Source: Streptomyces formicae
Lineage (GTDB): Bacteria; Actinomycetota; Actinomycetes; Streptomycetales; Streptomycetaceae
Reading direction: 5' to 3'
Assembly: GCF_002556545.1 (NCBI RefSeq)
Contig: NZ_CP022685.1
Coordinates: 4,442,001 to 4,506,000 of the forward strand
Length of the DNA stretch: 64,000 nucleotides
Shown here: piece by piece, positions 1 through 9,144 of the stretch
Numbering within the stretch: position 1 is the stretch's first letter
Layout: each line of letters opens with the position of its first letter
Translations under genes and position numbers: made by a program
Notes under the pieces: generated by a model
What the model was told of the DNA's origin: nothing
What the model saw: only the letters and a program-made list of their open reading frames with translations
The model's database searches: none

Positions 1-428
1 GTGCGCCCGGGCCCCGGCACGGCGACCTGCCCCCGGGCGGCGAAGGCGCCGCCCTCATCCACGACGAGCACGCGCGTGACGCCGCCGCGCGTCCAGGTGC
101 GTACGTGATACCCGTCGCGGGCCGGGGCGGCGACGGGCATCAGCGGCGCCGACATCAGGAACCCGTCGTCGTGGAACCGCCACCCGGGCGCGACCCACGG
201 GGCGACGGTCGGCTCCGGCAGGAAGACCTTGAGCCAGGTCCCCGGGGCGGTGGCCGTCTCGGTCAGCTTACGAACCAGCGCCTCATCGGCATCGACCAGC
301 ACGTGCCGAGTGACGTGCCCGCTCAGCCCGACGTCGACGGTGAACCCCCAGGGCTCCCCGACGGGCTCCGCGGCGCCCCGCGAGACGACCCACCCCTCCA
401 CCCACGAACGTATGAGCCCGGCGTCCAT
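1..428 (-). CDS. GNAT-like N-acetyltransferase, C-terminus cut off by window edge
   Basis: The reading frame opens at an ATG at 426-428, with GGAGG about ten bases upstream, and stays open to base 1, so roughly 142 N-terminal residues are visible and the rest lies outside. It begins MDAGLIRSWVEGWVVSRGAA and later reads VTRVLVVDEGGAFAARGQVA, which looks like the beta4-region strand leading into the acetyl-CoA site of GNAT enzymes. The R/Q-x-x-G-x-G/A acetyl-CoA loop is not in view, so the family call rests on resemblance to Streptomyces GNAT proteins with this N-terminus (recollection). Substrate unknown. It is transcribed away from gpmA and apparently alone. Confidence 0.6.
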   Translation of the reverse strand, partial: MDAGLIRSWVEGWVVSRGAAEPVGEPWGFTVDVGLSGHVTRHVLVDADEALVRKLTETATAPGTWLKVFLPEPTVAPWVAPGWRFHDDGFLMSAPLMPVAAPARDGYHVRTWTRGGVTRVLVVDEGGAFAARGQVAVPGPGR

Positions 429-483
429 TTCCCTGCCCCCTCCGTAATACGTGCAGATACTGACTGCACCTTACGCAACACGA

Positions 484-519
484 AGCCCCCCGCTTGTGGA
501 GATTCTCGAACGGGGGGCT
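484..519 (-). terminator. Rho-independent-like hairpin downstream of gpmA
   Basis: AGCCCCCCG (484-492) pairs perfectly with CGGGGGGCT (511-519) across an 18-base loop. It lies 32 bases past the gpmA stop codon and before the preceding GNAT-like gene, as expected for the gpmA terminator. Confidence 0.6.
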
Positions 520-550
520 CGAAGCGTCGCGCCGAAGGCGTCAGGGCTGG

Positions 551-1312
551 CTACTTCTTCTTGCCCTGGTTCTTGACCGCCTCGATCGCCGCCTTCGCGG
601 CCTCCGGGTCGAGGTAGGTGCCGCCCGGGTTCAGGGGCTTGAACTCGGCGTCCAGTTCGTACGAGAGCGGGATGCCCGTCGGGATGTTCAGGCCCGCGAT
701 GTCCTCGTCGGAGATGCCGTCCAGGTGCTTGACCAGGGCGCGGAGGCTGTTGCCGTGGGCCGCTACCAGGACCGTCCTGCCCGTGAGGAGGTCGGGGACG
801 ATGCCGTCGAACCAGTACGGGAGCATGCGGACGACGACGTCCTTCAGGCACTCCGTGCGGGGGCGCAGCTCGGGCGGGAGCGTGGCGTAGCGGGGGTCGG
901 AGAACTGGGAGTACTCCGCGTCGCGGTCGAGGGCCGGGGGCGGGGTGTCGTACGAGCGGCGCCAGAGCATGAACTGCTCCTCGCCGAACTCGGCCAGGGT
1001 CTGGGCCTTGTCCTTGCCCTGGAGGGCGCCGTAGTGGCGCTCGTTCAGGCGCCAGCTGCGGTGGACCGGGATCCAGTGGCGGTCGGCCGATTCCAGGGCG
1101 AGCTGCGCGGTGCGGATCGCTCGCTTCTGGAGCGACGTGTGGACCACGTCGGGGAGCAGACCGGCGTCCTTGAGCAGCTCACCGCCGCGGACCGCCTCCT
1201 TCTCGCCCTTCTCGTTGAGATTGACGTCCACCCAGCCGGTGAACAGGTTCTTCGCGTTCCATTCGCTCTCGCCGTGGCGGAGGAGGATCAGCTTGTACGG
1301 TGCGTCGGCCAT
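551..1312 (-). CDS. gpmA: 2,3-bisphosphoglycerate-dependent phosphoglycerate mutase
   Basis: Cytosolic glycolytic enzyme that interconverts 3- and 2-phosphoglycerate through a phosphohistidine. At 253 residues it has the normal length for the cofactor-dependent family. The N-terminus carries the phosphohistidine signature [10 protein letters not shown] (His13), followed by [10 protein letters not shown], the [10 protein letters not shown] segment and the second histidine in [10 protein letters not shown] (about His186). The ATG at 1312 is the natural start because only six residues precede the RHGE beta strand. It is monocistronic, bounded by a hairpin at 484-519, and divergent from the MFS gene. 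Assignment is secure. Confidence 0.97.
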   Translation of the reverse strand: MADAPYKLILLRHGESEWNAKNLFTGWVDVNLNEKGEKEAVRGGELLKDAGLLPDVVHTSLQKRAIRTAQLALESADRHWIPVHRSWRLNERHYGALQGKDKAQTLAEFGEEQFMLWRRSYDTPPPALDRDAEYSQFSDPRYATLPPELRPRTECLKDVVVRMLPYWFDGIVPDLLTGRTVLVAAHGNSLRALVKHLDGISDEDIAGLNIPTGIPLSYELDAEFKPLNPGGTYLDPEAAKAAIEAVKNQGKKK

Positions 1313-1368
1313 GGCTCCGAGCGTAATCGAACTCCGGGGGGCCTCGCGCGCGAAGGACCGTGGGGCGT

Positions 1369-1391
1369 CAGTTGACGGGTGGTGTCAATTG
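1369..1391. promoter_or_regulatory. Inverted repeat in the gpmA / MFS divergent spacer
   Basis: CAGTTGAC (1369-1376) and GTCAATTG (1384-1391) are inverted copies with one mismatch and a 7-base spacer. The dyad sits between the divergent gpmA and MFS starts and could be an operator for either gene. No binding protein is encoded next to it. Confidence 0.35.
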
Positions 1392-1474
1392 AGTAGCGGG
1401 GCGGGACCTTCGACTCGTAATGTGCGGGAGCCGCTTGAGCCACTTACACGTACTGATGTTCCGGGGGTCCCACC

Positions 1475-2806
1475 ATGCCATTCGCCGCCATGAGACACGC
1501 CGTCACGGAGAGCGTCTCGGGTCTGCCGCGCGCCTTCTGGTGGCTGTGGACGAGCACACTGGTCAATCGCCTCGGGGCCTTCGTCGCGACGTTCATGGCC
1601 TTGTACCTGACCCTGGAGCGGGGCTATTCGGCCTCGTACGCGGGACTCGTGGCCGCCCTGCACGGGCTCGGCGGCGTCGTCTCCTCGCTCGGCGCCGGCG
1701 TGATGACCGACCGGCTCGGGCGGCGGCCCACACTGCTGATCGCGCAGGCGTCGACGGCCGTGTCGGTGGCGGTGCTCGGGTTCATGGAGCATCCGGTCGC
1801 CATCGCGGGCGTGGCCTTCCTGGTGGGCATGGCCAGCAACGCGTCCCGGCCCGCCGTGCAGGCGATGATGGCGGACATCGTGCGGCCCGAGGACCGGGTG
1901 CGGGCGTTCTCGCTCAACTACTGGGCGATCAACCTGGGGTTCGCGGTCTCCTCGGCGGGCGCCGGGTTCATCGCCTCGTACAGCTATCGGGCCGGGTTCC
2001 TGATCGAAGCCGCCATGACCATGGTCTGCGCGATCGTCGTCTTCATGAAGCTGCCCGAGTCCCGGCCCGTGCGCACCGCCCTGGAGAAGGCCGCCGAGCC
2101 CGCTGTCGGGCTCGGGACCGTGCTGCGGGACGGGCGGTTCATGGGCGTGGTCGGGCTGTCCTTCCTGGTCGCGCTGATCTTCCAGCAGGGGTCCGTGGGG
2201 CTGCCCGTCGCGATGGGCGAGGCGGGGTTCACGCCCGCCGACTACGGGCTCGCGATCGCCGTGAACGGCGTCATGATCGTGGTCCTGCAGATCCCCGTCA
2301 CGCGGTTCATCGAACACCGGGATCCGCGGCGGCTGTTGGTGGTCTCCTCGCTGGTCGCCGGGTACGGGTTCGGGCTCACCGCCTTCGCCGGGTCGGTCGG
2401 CCTCTTCGCCCTGACGGTGTGCGTGTGGACGCTCGCCGAGATCGTCAACGCGCCCACCCAGACCGGGCTCGTGGTGCGGCTCTCGCCCACCCACGGGCGC
2501 GGGCGCTACCAGGGCATGTACACGCTCTCGTGGTCGGTGGCCGCGCTGGTCGCTCCGCTGATGTCCGGCTTCATCATCGACCGGTTCGGCGCGGAGTGGC
2601 TGTGGGGTGCGTGTGCGGTGATCGGGACGGGGGCCGCGTTGGGGTACTGGGGGTTGATGCGGCGGCTTCCGGAGGAGGAGTACGTCACGGAGGAGGTCCC
2701 CGTCGCCGAGGTCCCCGCCGCCGACGCCCCCGTCGAGGCCGTCGTGGTCAGTGGTGGAGATCCCGTTGCGCCTCGTGCAGGTTCCGTGGCCGTACCGCGT
2801 CCGTAG
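1475..2806 (+). CDS. MFS family transporter
   Basis: 443-residue integral membrane protein with about twelve hydrophobic segments and the major facilitator loop 2-3 signature at GVMTDRLGRRPTLL (near residues 78-91). It resembles drug/proton antiporters of the DHA1 type; the substrate cannot be read from sequence. The start at 1475 follows GGGGG by about seven bases; an in-frame ATG at 1490 is an alternative. The last 60 residues after the final helix are hydrophilic and Glu/Ala/Val-rich (VPVAEVPAADAPVEAVVV). Its 3' end overlaps the convergent beta-helix gene by 59 bases, so the two transcripts are antisense there. Confidence 0.88.
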   Translation: MPFAAMRHAVTESVSGLPRAFWWLWTSTLVNRLGAFVATFMALYLTLERGYSASYAGLVAALHGLGGVVSSLGAGVMTDRLGRRPTLLIAQASTAVSVAVLGFMEHPVAIAGVAFLVGMASNASRPAVQAMMADIVRPEDRVRAFSLNYWAINLGFAVSSAGAGFIASYSYRAGFLIEAAMTMVCAIVVFMKLPESRPVRTALEKAAEPAVGLGTVLRDGRFMGVVGLSFLVALIFQQGSVGLPVAMGEAGFTPADYGLAIAVNGVMIVVLQIPVTRFIEHRDPRRLLVVSSLVAGYGFGLTAFAGSVGLFALTVCVWTLAEIVNAPTQTGLVVRLSPTHGRGRYQGMYTLSWSVAALVAPLMSGFIIDRFGAEWLWGACAVIGTGAALGYWGLMRRLPEEEYVTEEVPVAEVPAADAPVEAVVVSGGDPVAPRAGSVAVPRP

Positions 2807-4409
2807 TGCCGTACAGCTCCACGCGCGCGTGGAGGTCGCCGGTGAAGTCCGGTACGTCGATCTGGTCGAACTCGCGGACCGTGTTGAGGCCCACGGTGGC
2901 GCTGTAGGGGGCGAGTCCGTCGATCTTCATCAGGCCCGCGCGTTCGTTGGTGACGCGGATGTTCCAGTGCGTGAAGCGGGCTCCGAAGAGGGGGCCCGCG
3001 CTCGCGTCGCCGCCGTGCCTGCCGTTGTTGTCGACGGTGATGTCCGTACGCACGTTCGCGAAGGGCATCCCGCGGTGCGAGTCGAAGGTGCCCATCTCCA
3101 TGCGGCCGCGCGACCAGACGTTGTGGGAGGAGAGGCCCTCGACGTTGATGCCGTGGAGCTGGGTGCCCGCGGGGGCCGGGGTCGTGCGCTCCTCGATCGC
3201 GAAGTCCTCGATGAGGTTGTCGTGCGAGCCCTCCCGGCAGAAGTACGGGTGGTGGGAGCCCCGGCCCGCCACGCGGGTGCGGCGCAGGGTGCAGGCGGAG
3301 GCGCCGACCAGGCCGAAGCCGTTGTCCACGTGGCGTACGACGACGTCGTCCGCCCAGCAGTCGTACGCGCACTGGAACGTGACGCCGTTGTGGCCCTTGT
3401 CCAGGAGGTGCGGGGACTGCGGGGTCTCGACCGCTTCGAGGGTCAGCGCCTCGACGCCGGAGTCCTTCAACTCCCTTGTGTGGGTGGTGAGCCGGGGGTC
3501 CCACTCCGGACGTACGTCCAGGGGGAGCGGCCGCTCGAAGGTGACGCGGCGCTTGGCGCGGTCGACGGCGGCGATCCGTACGGGCCACTCGTAGGGGACG
3601 TACGAGGTGAGCTTGGTCTTGTCGTCCCACGTGTACGCCGCGGGGCCCGGGCCGCCGCCCGCCATGTGCTGGAGGAGCGTGTGGTCCGCGTCGTCGGCGA
3701 GGCGGAGCAGGACGAGGGCGTCCTTGCGGAGGCGGGAGGCGTCGGCGACCTTCACCGACCAGGAGCCGCGGTGGGCGGGGGCGACGGTGGTGAGGGTCTC
3801 CCACTCGTCGCGCTTGTTGCCGGTCCAGCCCTCGAAGGGCCAGCCCTTCGCCCTGATCGCGGCGGTGAGCGCGTCCCAACGGGCCTCGGGGCAGAGCCAG
3901 ATGAGGCCGCCCGCCCAGGACCAGCTGGACTTGTCGCCGCCGTAGCGTGAGCCGTAGGGGCCGATCAGCTCGGTGAGGTTCCTGGTGGCGAGGAGGGTGG
4001 TGCGGGCGCTGCCCGCGCCGCGCAGGGTGACGTGGTCGTGGGCGATGCGGATGACGTCGTCGACGCGGTGGGTGCCGGGTGGGATCAGGACCGTGCCCCC
4101 GCCGGACTCCCCCGCCGCGGCGAGGGCGCGGTTGATCGCGGGGGCCGCGTCGGACGTGCCGTCGGGGCTTGCTCCGTACCCGTAGTGGCGGATGTCGAAC
4201 GTCCGCTCGCGGCGGGGGGAGCGGCGGGCGCCGGTGCGGGCGCCCGCGCGGCCCACGTAGGGGATCTGGGGGTGGGTGTAGGGGGTCGCGGTGAACTCTC
4301 GCCAGAGGGTGGGGGTTCGGGCGGTGGCGTGTGCCGTTCCGCCGGTCGCGGTGGCCGCCGCTACGGCTATCGCGCCTGCGAGTACGCCACGTCTGGTGGG
4401 GTGATCCAT
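2748..4409 (-). CDS. Secreted right-handed beta-helix protein with Tat-type signal
   Basis: About 553 residues from the ATG at 4409, which has GGAAGG nine bases upstream. An ATG nine codons further up gives a less typical signal. The N-terminus MDHPTRRGVLAGAIAVAAA has twin arginines followed by a hydrophobic stretch ending in AHA, so Tat export is likely. RTFDIRHYGYGASPDGTSDA and AINRALAAAG...VLIPPGTHRV are the classic opening of pectate-lyase-superfamily beta-helices. Later segments (LHGINVEGLSSHNVWSRGRM, NTVREFDQIDV) fit successive parallel coils. The family includes polysaccharide lyases and glycan-binding proteins; catalytic residues were not identified. Probably extracellular and carbohydrate-active. 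Confidence 0.75.
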   Translation of the reverse strand: MDHPTRRGVLAGAIAVAAATATGGTAHATARTPTLWREFTATPYTHPQIPYVGRAGARTGARRSPRRERTFDIRHYGYGASPDGTSDAAPAINRALAAAGESGGGTVLIPPGTHRVDDVIRIAHDHVTLRGAGSARTTLLATRNLTELIGPYGSRYGGDKSSWSWAGGLIWLCPEARWDALTAAIRAKGWPFEGWTGNKRDEWETLTTVAPAHRGSWSVKVADASRLRKDALVLLRLADDADHTLLQHMAGGGPGPAAYTWDDKTKLTSYVPYEWPVRIAAVDRAKRRVTFERPLPLDVRPEWDPRLTTHTRELKDSGVEALTLEAVETPQSPHLLDKGHNGVTFQCAYDCWADDVVVRHVDNGFGLVGASACTLRRTRVAGRGSHHPYFCREGSHDNLIEDFAIEERTTPAPAGTQLHGINVEGLSSHNVWSRGRMEMGTFDSHRGMPFANVRTDITVDNNGRHGGDASAGPLFGARFTHWNIRVTNERAGLMKIDGLAPYSATVGLNTVREFDQIDVPDFTGDLHARVELYGTTDAVRPRNLHEAQRDLHH

Positions 4410-4535
4410 GCTGTCGCGCCACCTTCCCTTGTCCATGGATGTGAACTGTGTTCATGTGTGCGGTGGGGTGGAGTGGAGCATGGCATGGTGCTGCGCTTGG
4501 CGGAAGGGTTCGGGGGCGTCTTGGGCTGTTCTGAA

Positions 4536-4552
4536 CCGCCGCTTCGCGGCGG
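4536..4552. other. Short perfect hairpin CCGCCGC-TTC-GCGGCGG
   Basis: A 7-bp stem closed by TTC, followed on the plus strand by ATACCTTT. On the minus strand it would sit in the leader of the beta-helix gene. Either a weak plus-strand terminator or part of a dispersed intergenic motif. Confidence 0.35.
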
Positions 4553-4725
4553 ATACCTTTCCCACCCGCCCACCCGTTTGCTCCGCACCGGGCGTGCGAG
4601 TAGGGGCGGGGTGCGGGGCGCCGCCGTCAGCTGACCTCCGGCGTGCGGGCAGGAGCGGGAAATAGGGCGGGCAGGCGGGCGGGGGAACCTGCCGCTAGGC
4701 GGCGGGTTCGGGGGGCGTGCGCTCC

Positions 4726-4750
4726 GCGGGGGCAGGTGCCCAGCCCCCGC
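4726..4750 (-). terminator. GC-rich hairpin upstream of the YbjN-like gene
   Basis: GCGGGGGC (4726-4733) pairs with GCCCCCGC (4743-4750) across nine bases. No T-run follows. All neighbouring genes run leftward and it lies upstream rather than downstream of its left neighbour stop, so its role as a terminator is uncertain. Confidence 0.3.
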
Positions 4751-4878
4751 AGGTGGCCGCGCGGTCCGACCGGCCGTCCACCCCGTGACCAGCCACGCCA
4801 ACCGCGAGGCCGGGGGCTCGGGCCCACCCGCGAAGCCGGAGGGAGAGCTCCCCCGCGCCTACGCGACCGCCCGCTCCC

Positions 4879-5394
4879 CTACCCCCGCGGCCGAGTCAAG
4901 TGCGTGAACGCGTCCAGGTTGCGCGTCGACTCGCCGCGCGAGACCCGCCACTCGTACTCCTTGCGGATCGCCGACGCGAAACCGAGTTCCAGGAGCGTGT
5001 TGAAGGAGTCGTCCGATGCGGAGAGGACCGCTCCGAGGAGGCGGTCCAGTTCGTCGGGGGTGACCGCGGCGAGGGGGAGTTTGCCCGCGAGGTAGATGTC
5101 GCCCAGCGAGTCGATCGCGTAACTCACGCCGTACAGGCGGAGGTTGCGCTCCAGGAGCCAGCGGTGCACCGCCTCGTGGTTCTCGTCGGGGTGGCGGATC
5201 ACGAAGGCGTTCAGGGAGAGCGAGTGCTTGCCGACGATCATCGACAGGGTGGTGGAGAGCTTGCGGGTGCCCGGCAGCTTCACCACGTACGAGCCGGGCT
5301 CGGGGGACTCCCACGCGAGCTCGGCGTCGTCCAGGGTCCGTTCGATGATCGTCGCGGCGTCCGGAGCGTCCGGGGTCCCTGCCTGCTCAGCCAT
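4879..5394 (-). CDS. YbjN domain-containing protein
   Basis: 171 residues, the usual size for actinobacterial YbjN proteins, which share a fold with type III secretion chaperones and whose molecular role is unclear. The central part reads [20 protein letters not shown] followed by [20 protein letters not shown] and [17 protein letters not shown], characteristic of the family. No signal peptide or membrane segment, so cytosolic. The ATG at 5394 overlaps the mshA stop codon by eight bases, which makes it the second gene of an mshA-ybjN operon and implies translational coupling. That arrangement is common in actinomycetes and hints at a link with redox or stress physiology, but this is inference. 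Confidence 0.85.
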   Translation of the reverse strand: MAEQAGTPDAPDAATIIERTLDDAELAWESPEPGSYVVKLPGTRKLSTTLSMIVGKHSLSLNAFVIRHPDENHEAVHRWLLERNLRLYGVSYAIDSLGDIYLAGKLPLAAVTPDELDRLLGAVLSASDDSFNTLLELGFASAIRKEYEWRVSRGESTRNLDAFTHLTRPRG

Positions 5395-6733
5395 GGTGCG
5401 AGCGTACGTGACGGCGGAAGTCGTGCATGGCTCCGGTGTAGACGTCCGCCGTGGCGGAGGCCGCGGTGTCCCAGCCGAAGGACTGCGCGTGGCGGGCCGC
5501 CGCCGCGCCCATCCGGTCCACGAGGTGGGGATGGTCGGCGAAGTCGCGCAGCACGCGCGCGTAGTGGGCCGGTTCGTGTCCGGAGATGAGGAAGCCGGTG
5601 ACCTCGTCGCGCACGGCGACAGGCAGGCCGCCCACCGAAGCGGCGAGTACGGGAGTGCCCGCCGCCTGCGCCTCGATGGCCACCAGGCCGAACGACTCGC
5701 TGTAGGAGGGCATCACCAGGACCGATGCCGCCCTGAACCAGTCCGCGAGCTGCTCCTGGCCGACCGGCGGCTGGAAGCGGACCACGTCGGCGATGCCCAG
5801 CTTCGCGGCCAGCTTCTGGAGGCCCTCGGGCTTGGCGAGGCCGCTGCCGCTGGGGCCGCCGACTATGGGAACGACGATGTTCGAGCGGAGCGCGGGGCGC
5901 TCCTCCAGCAGGACGGCGACCGCGCGCAGCAGCACGTCAGGGGCTTTCAGGGGCTGGATGCGGCCCGCGAAGAGCGGGATCAGCGCGTCCTGCGGGAGGC
6001 CGAGGCGGTGGCGCGCCGCGGCCCGGCCGTCGGCCGGGCGGAAGCGGTCGAGGTTCACGCCGGGGTGGACGACGGCGACCTTGCCGGGGTCGGCTTCGTA
6101 GTGGCGTACGAGTTCGTCGGCCTCTTCGGAGGTGTTGGCGATGAGGCGGTCGGCGGCGCGCACGATCTGCGTCTCGCCGATGACGCGGGCGGCGGGCTCG
6201 GGGGTGTCGCCGGTGGCGAGCGCGGCGTTCTTGACCTTGGCCATGGTGTGCATGGCGTGCACCAGGGGGGCGCCCCAGCGCTCGGCGGCCAGCCAGCCGA
6301 CGTGGCCGCTCAGCCAGTAGTGGGAGTGGACCAGGTCGTAGTAGCCGGGGCGGTGCCCCGCCCAGGCCTGCATGACGCCGTGCGTGAAGGCGCAGAGCTG
6401 GGCGGGCAGCTCCTCCTTGGCGAGGCCCTCGTAGGGGCCCGCGTCCACGTGCCGCACCAGGACGCCGGGCGCGAGCTCCACGGCGGGCGGGAGCCCCCCG
6501 GTGGTGGCGCGGGTGAAGATCTCGACCTCGACGTTGATCGCGGCGAGGCGCTTGGCCAGTTCGACGATGTAGACGTTCATGCCACCCGCGTCGCCCGTGC
6601 CGGGCTGGTGGAGCGGCGAGGTGTGCACGCTGAGCATGGCCACGCGGCGCGGACGCCGCTGGCTGCCGGGGATACGGAGCCTTGAGGGTGCCGCAGGGGC
6701 GCGACGCCCGAGCCTGGACACGTACTGGCTCAC
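5387..6733 (-). CDS. mshA: D-inositol-3-phosphate glycosyltransferase MshA
   Basis: GT4 enzyme that transfers GlcNAc from UDP-GlcNAc to 1D-myo-inositol 3-phosphate, the first committed step of mycothiol biosynthesis. The GTG at 6733 is preferred (448 residues) because AGGAGG lies seven bases upstream. Near the N-terminus are [11 protein letters not shown] and [19 protein letters not shown], the acceptor/UDP loop diagnostic for Msh[11 protein letters not shown] and, in the C-terminal Rossmann domain, [15 protein letters not shown] and the EX7E segment [11 protein letters not shown] are all present. It is followed with overlap by the YbjN gene and lies divergent to a methyltransferase gene. The last mycothiol enzyme, MshD, is encoded about 53 kb away at 59054. 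Confidence 0.96.
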   Translation of the reverse strand: MSQYVSRLGRRAPAAPSRLRIPGSQRRPRRVAMLSVHTSPLHQPGTGDAGGMNVYIVELAKRLAAINVEVEIFTRATTGGLPPAVELAPGVLVRHVDAGPYEGLAKEELPAQLCAFTHGVMQAWAGHRPGYYDLVHSHYWLSGHVGWLAAERWGAPLVHAMHTMAKVKNAALATGDTPEPAARVIGETQIVRAADRLIANTSEEADELVRHYEADPGKVAVVHPGVNLDRFRPADGRAAARHRLGLPQDALIPLFAGRIQPLKAPDVLLRAVAVLLEERPALRSNIVVPIVGGPSGSGLAKPEGLQKLAAKLGIADVVRFQPPVGQEQLADWFRAASVLVMPSYSESFGLVAIEAQAAGTPVLAASVGGLPVAVRDEVTGFLISGHEPAHYARVLRDFADHPHLVDRMGAAAARHAQSFGWDTAASATADVYTGAMHDFRRHVRSHHG

Positions 6734-6938
6734 GTGACGGTCCTCCTTGCGTACGGGCATGACGGCACGGAGGCCGTACGGGTCCTCCGGAGGTGGAACA
6801 CCGGAAGACTCGCCTCCATTTCCTCTTCGCCCCTTTTTGCCAAAGCGTTACCCTGTGCCGCCTCCGCTCCGCCCCTGAGCCGCCCTCCGGGTCGCCCCTG
6901 AGCCGCCCGCCCGCCGGGGCCGCGCATACCCTTTCCCC

Positions 6939-7739
6939 ATGGCCCCACGCACCCCCTCCCGCCCCGTGGGATCGGTGACGCGGGGGACCACCAATCCCAA
7001 CCGGCTGCGCCGCATGGACCGCTGGATCGCCGCGGTCCACGGCGCCGAGCTGCGCCGCCACACCGACCCCGTCGCCGTCGACCTCGGCTACGGGGCCTCC
7101 CCCTGGACCGCCGTCGAGCTGCTGCTCCGGCTGCGCACCGTCGCGCCCCACGCGCGCGTGGTCGGCATCGAGATCGAACCGGCGCGGGTCGCGGCCGCCA
7201 AGCCGTACGAGCGCGAAGGGCTCTCCTTCCGGCACGGCGGCTTCGAGGTGCCGCTGCCGGGAAGCCCGGTCCTGATCCGGGCCGCGAACGTGCTCAGGCA
7301 GTACGACGAGGAGCAGGTCGGCGCCGTCTGGCAGCGGCTGTGCGCGCGGCTCGCCCCCGGCGGGCTCCTCGTCGAGGGCACCTGCGACGAGATCGGGCGG
7401 CGGCACGTGTGGGTCGCGCTCGGGCCCGAGGGGCCGCGCACGGTCACCTTCGCCACGCGGCTCGGCTCCCTGGAGCGCCCTTCCGACCTCGCCGAGCGGC
7501 TGCCGAAGGCGCTGATCCACCGGAACGTTCCCGGCGAGCCGGTGCACGCGTTCCTGCGCGACTTCGACCGGGCCTGGGCGGCCGCCGCGCCCTACGCCTC
7601 GTACGGCGCGCGGCAGCGGTGGATCAGGGCCGTACGGGACCTGACCGCCGACTGGCCCGTGCTGGACGGGACTTCGCGGTGGCGGCAGGGGGAAGTGACG
7701 GTGCGGTGGGAGGCGTTGGCGCCTCGGCGGGTGGGCTGA
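6939..7739 (+). CDS. Class I SAM-dependent methyltransferase-like protein
   Basis: 266 residues. DPVAVDLGYGASPWTAVELL is a Rossmann methyltransferase motif I (D-x-G-x-G-like), VVGIEIEPARV fits motif II with the acidic residue that binds the SAM ribose, and LAPGGLLVEGTCDEIGRRHV fits the later GG-containing strand. No membrane segments. The acceptor substrate is unknown. It is divergent from mshA across a 205-base spacer in which no gene was found, and may share regulation with it, but nothing else ties it to mycothiol. The start at 6939 is the first ATG after the spacer and leaves a short basic N-terminal tail. Confidence 0.8.
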   Translation: MAPRTPSRPVGSVTRGTTNPNRLRRMDRWIAAVHGAELRRHTDPVAVDLGYGASPWTAVELLLRLRTVAPHARVVGIEIEPARVAAAKPYEREGLSFRHGGFEVPLPGSPVLIRAANVLRQYDEEQVGAVWQRLCARLAPGGLLVEGTCDEIGRRHVWVALGPEGPRTVTFATRLGSLERPSDLAERLPKALIHRNVPGEPVHAFLRDFDRAWAAAAPYASYGARQRWIRAVRDLTADWPVLDGTSRWRQGEVTVRWEALAPRRVG

Positions 7740-7743
7740 GCGC

Positions 7744-7800
7744 ACCGGTCGTACGAGCTGAACGTACCGGTCGTATGAACTGACCACACCGGCCGAACGG
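7744..7800. repeat. 22-bp-period imperfect tandem repeat upstream of the NlpC/P60 gene
   Basis: ACCGGTCGTACGAGCTGA (7744-7761), ACCGGTCGTATGAACTGA (7766-7783) and a degenerate ACCGGCCGAACGG (7788-7800) recur at exactly 22-base steps, about two helical turns. They begin just after the methyltransferase stop codon, in the presumed promoter region of the downstream peptidase. Confidence 0.6.
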
Positions 7801-8049
7801 GTCACCGACTCCCCCTCGCCGCCCGGGTATTGAACACATGTGCGTGCGCGGAGCCGGTGATTCCGCCCGCCCCGCGTGGAACGCATCGCTGTGACCTGCG
7901 GGGAACGATCTCCGCGTGCCACTCGTCACATGAGACGGGTGGGGCGATCGGAGTTGTTGTCGAGCTCTGTCGTATTGGGCGCGGACATGGCACCATCCCG
8001 AAGGCGACCGCAAGTTACTGACGGTAAATCAGCTTTGGGGGTGCAGGGC

Positions 8050-9126
8050 GTGACTGGCAAGCGATACTCGACGGCGACGGCCGTGGCGCTGATCTGCGCG
8101 GCGGCGGTGCTCGCCGCGCCGGGGACGGCCTTCGCGCAAGCGGCGGGCGGCCCCGCCGAGCGCCTGCCGAAGAAGCCGACGCCAGGCACCGGCAAGTCCC
8201 TCGAGCAGGTGCGCAAGGACATCGAGAAGCTCTACCACGACGCGGGCGTGGCCACCGACGCGTACAACGCGGCCGAGGAGAGCGCCGACAAGCAGTCCCA
8301 GCAGATCGTGAAGCTGGCCAAGGACATCACCAAAGCCCAGGAGAAGCTGCGGAAGCTGAAGTCCCGCGCGGGCGCCGAGGCCCGCGCCCAGTACCGCAAC
8401 GGGGGCATGCCGCCCGAGGCCCAGATGATGCTCAGCGGGAGTCCCAGCCAGTTCCTGGACGGCGCGGGGCGCATGCGCGCGGGCCAGAAGGCCACCAAGG
8501 GGATGCTGACCGAGCTGGAGCGCACCGAGGAAGACCTGCGGATCTACGCCAAGGACGCCACCTCGCGCTGGACGAAGCTGGAAGCCAACCGCAAGTCGAA
8601 GGCCGCGTCCAAGAAGAAGATCAAGCAGAAGATCGCGGACGCCGAGAAGCTCGAATCGCGCCTGGAGAAGGACGAGCGGGAGCGGCTGCGCAAGATGGAG
8701 GAGGAGGCCGCCCTCAAGAAGCAGTCGGCCTGGGTGAGTTCGGGCGTCCTGAAGGACATCGACGGCAAGGCGTCCCCGCAGGGCAAGAAGGCCATCGCGT
8801 TCGCCACCGCCCAGATCGGCAAGCCGTACGTGTGGGGCGCCGAGGGTCCGGGCTCCTACGACTGCTCGGGGCTCACCTCGAAGGCGTGGGCCGCGGCGGG
8901 CAAGGGCATTCCGCGCACCTCGCAGGAGCAGTGGAAGCAGTTGCCGCGCGTCGACATCAAGAACATGCGCCCCGGCGACCTGATCATCTACCACTCGGAC
9001 GCGAGCCACGTCGGGATGTACCTGGGGGACGGCGCGATCGTGCACGCGCCCCGTCCCGGCCGCGACGTGACCATCACGGGCGCCGGGTCCATGCAGATCC
9101 TCGGGGTCGTACGGCCGGACAAGTAG
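8050..9126 (+). CDS. Secreted NlpC/P60 (C40) peptidoglycan hydrolase with coiled coil
   Basis: Cell-wall endopeptidase of the RipA type. The GTG at 8050 is chosen (358 residues; GTG at 8041 is possible) because GGGGG precedes it and because codons between an upstream ATG at 7987 and 8040 have many A/T third bases, unlike the rest of the gene. The N-terminus is a Sec signal (ATAVALICAAAVLAAPG...AFA). A long Lys/Glu-rich coiled coil covers about residues 40-230. The C-terminal domain starts at IAFATAQIGKPYVWGAEGPG and has the catalytic Cys in YDCSGLTSKAW, the His in ASHVGMYLGDG and the third site around IVHAPRPG. Such proteins act in cell separation and germination. Confidence 0.92.
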   Translation: MTGKRYSTATAVALICAAAVLAAPGTAFAQAAGGPAERLPKKPTPGTGKSLEQVRKDIEKLYHDAGVATDAYNAAEESADKQSQQIVKLAKDITKAQEKLRKLKSRAGAEARAQYRNGGMPPEAQMMLSGSPSQFLDGAGRMRAGQKATKGMLTELERTEEDLRIYAKDATSRWTKLEANRKSKAASKKKIKQKIADAEKLESRLEKDERERLRKMEEEAALKKQSAWVSSGVLKDIDGKASPQGKKAIAFATAQIGKPYVWGAEGPGSYDCSGLTSKAWAAAGKGIPRTSQEQWKQLPRVDIKNMRPGDLIIYHSDASHVGMYLGDGAIVHAPRPGRDVTITGAGSMQILGVVRPDK

Positions 9127-9130
9127 CCGC

Positions 9131-9144
9131 CGCGGGGCCCCGCG
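9131..9144 (+). terminator. Perfect GC palindrome after the NlpC/P60 gene
   Basis: CGCGGGGCCCCGCG is a perfect 14-base palindrome five bases past the stop codon, followed by further GC dyads. Probable terminator without a T-run. The rest of 9145-9405 shows nothing else convincing apart from the leader of the next gene. Confidence 0.45.

Larger units (their letters stand above)
4410..4878. other. 469-base non-coding stretch
   Basis: No convincing gene in either strand; the open frames here are proline/arginine-rich shadows without ribosome binding sites. It holds two clear hairpins, listed separately, and must also contain the promoter of the beta-helix gene. Confidence 0.6.

Noticed and set aside
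2506..4455. 649-codon minus-strand frame over the beta-helix gene
   Set aside because: Arg/Pro/His-rich and featureless; the frame at 2748-4409 carries a signal peptide and family motifs.
7876..8049. Upstream start of the NlpC/P60 protein
   Set aside because: The codons have A/T-rich third positions and the extension would bury the signal peptide. The GTG at 8050 fits better.
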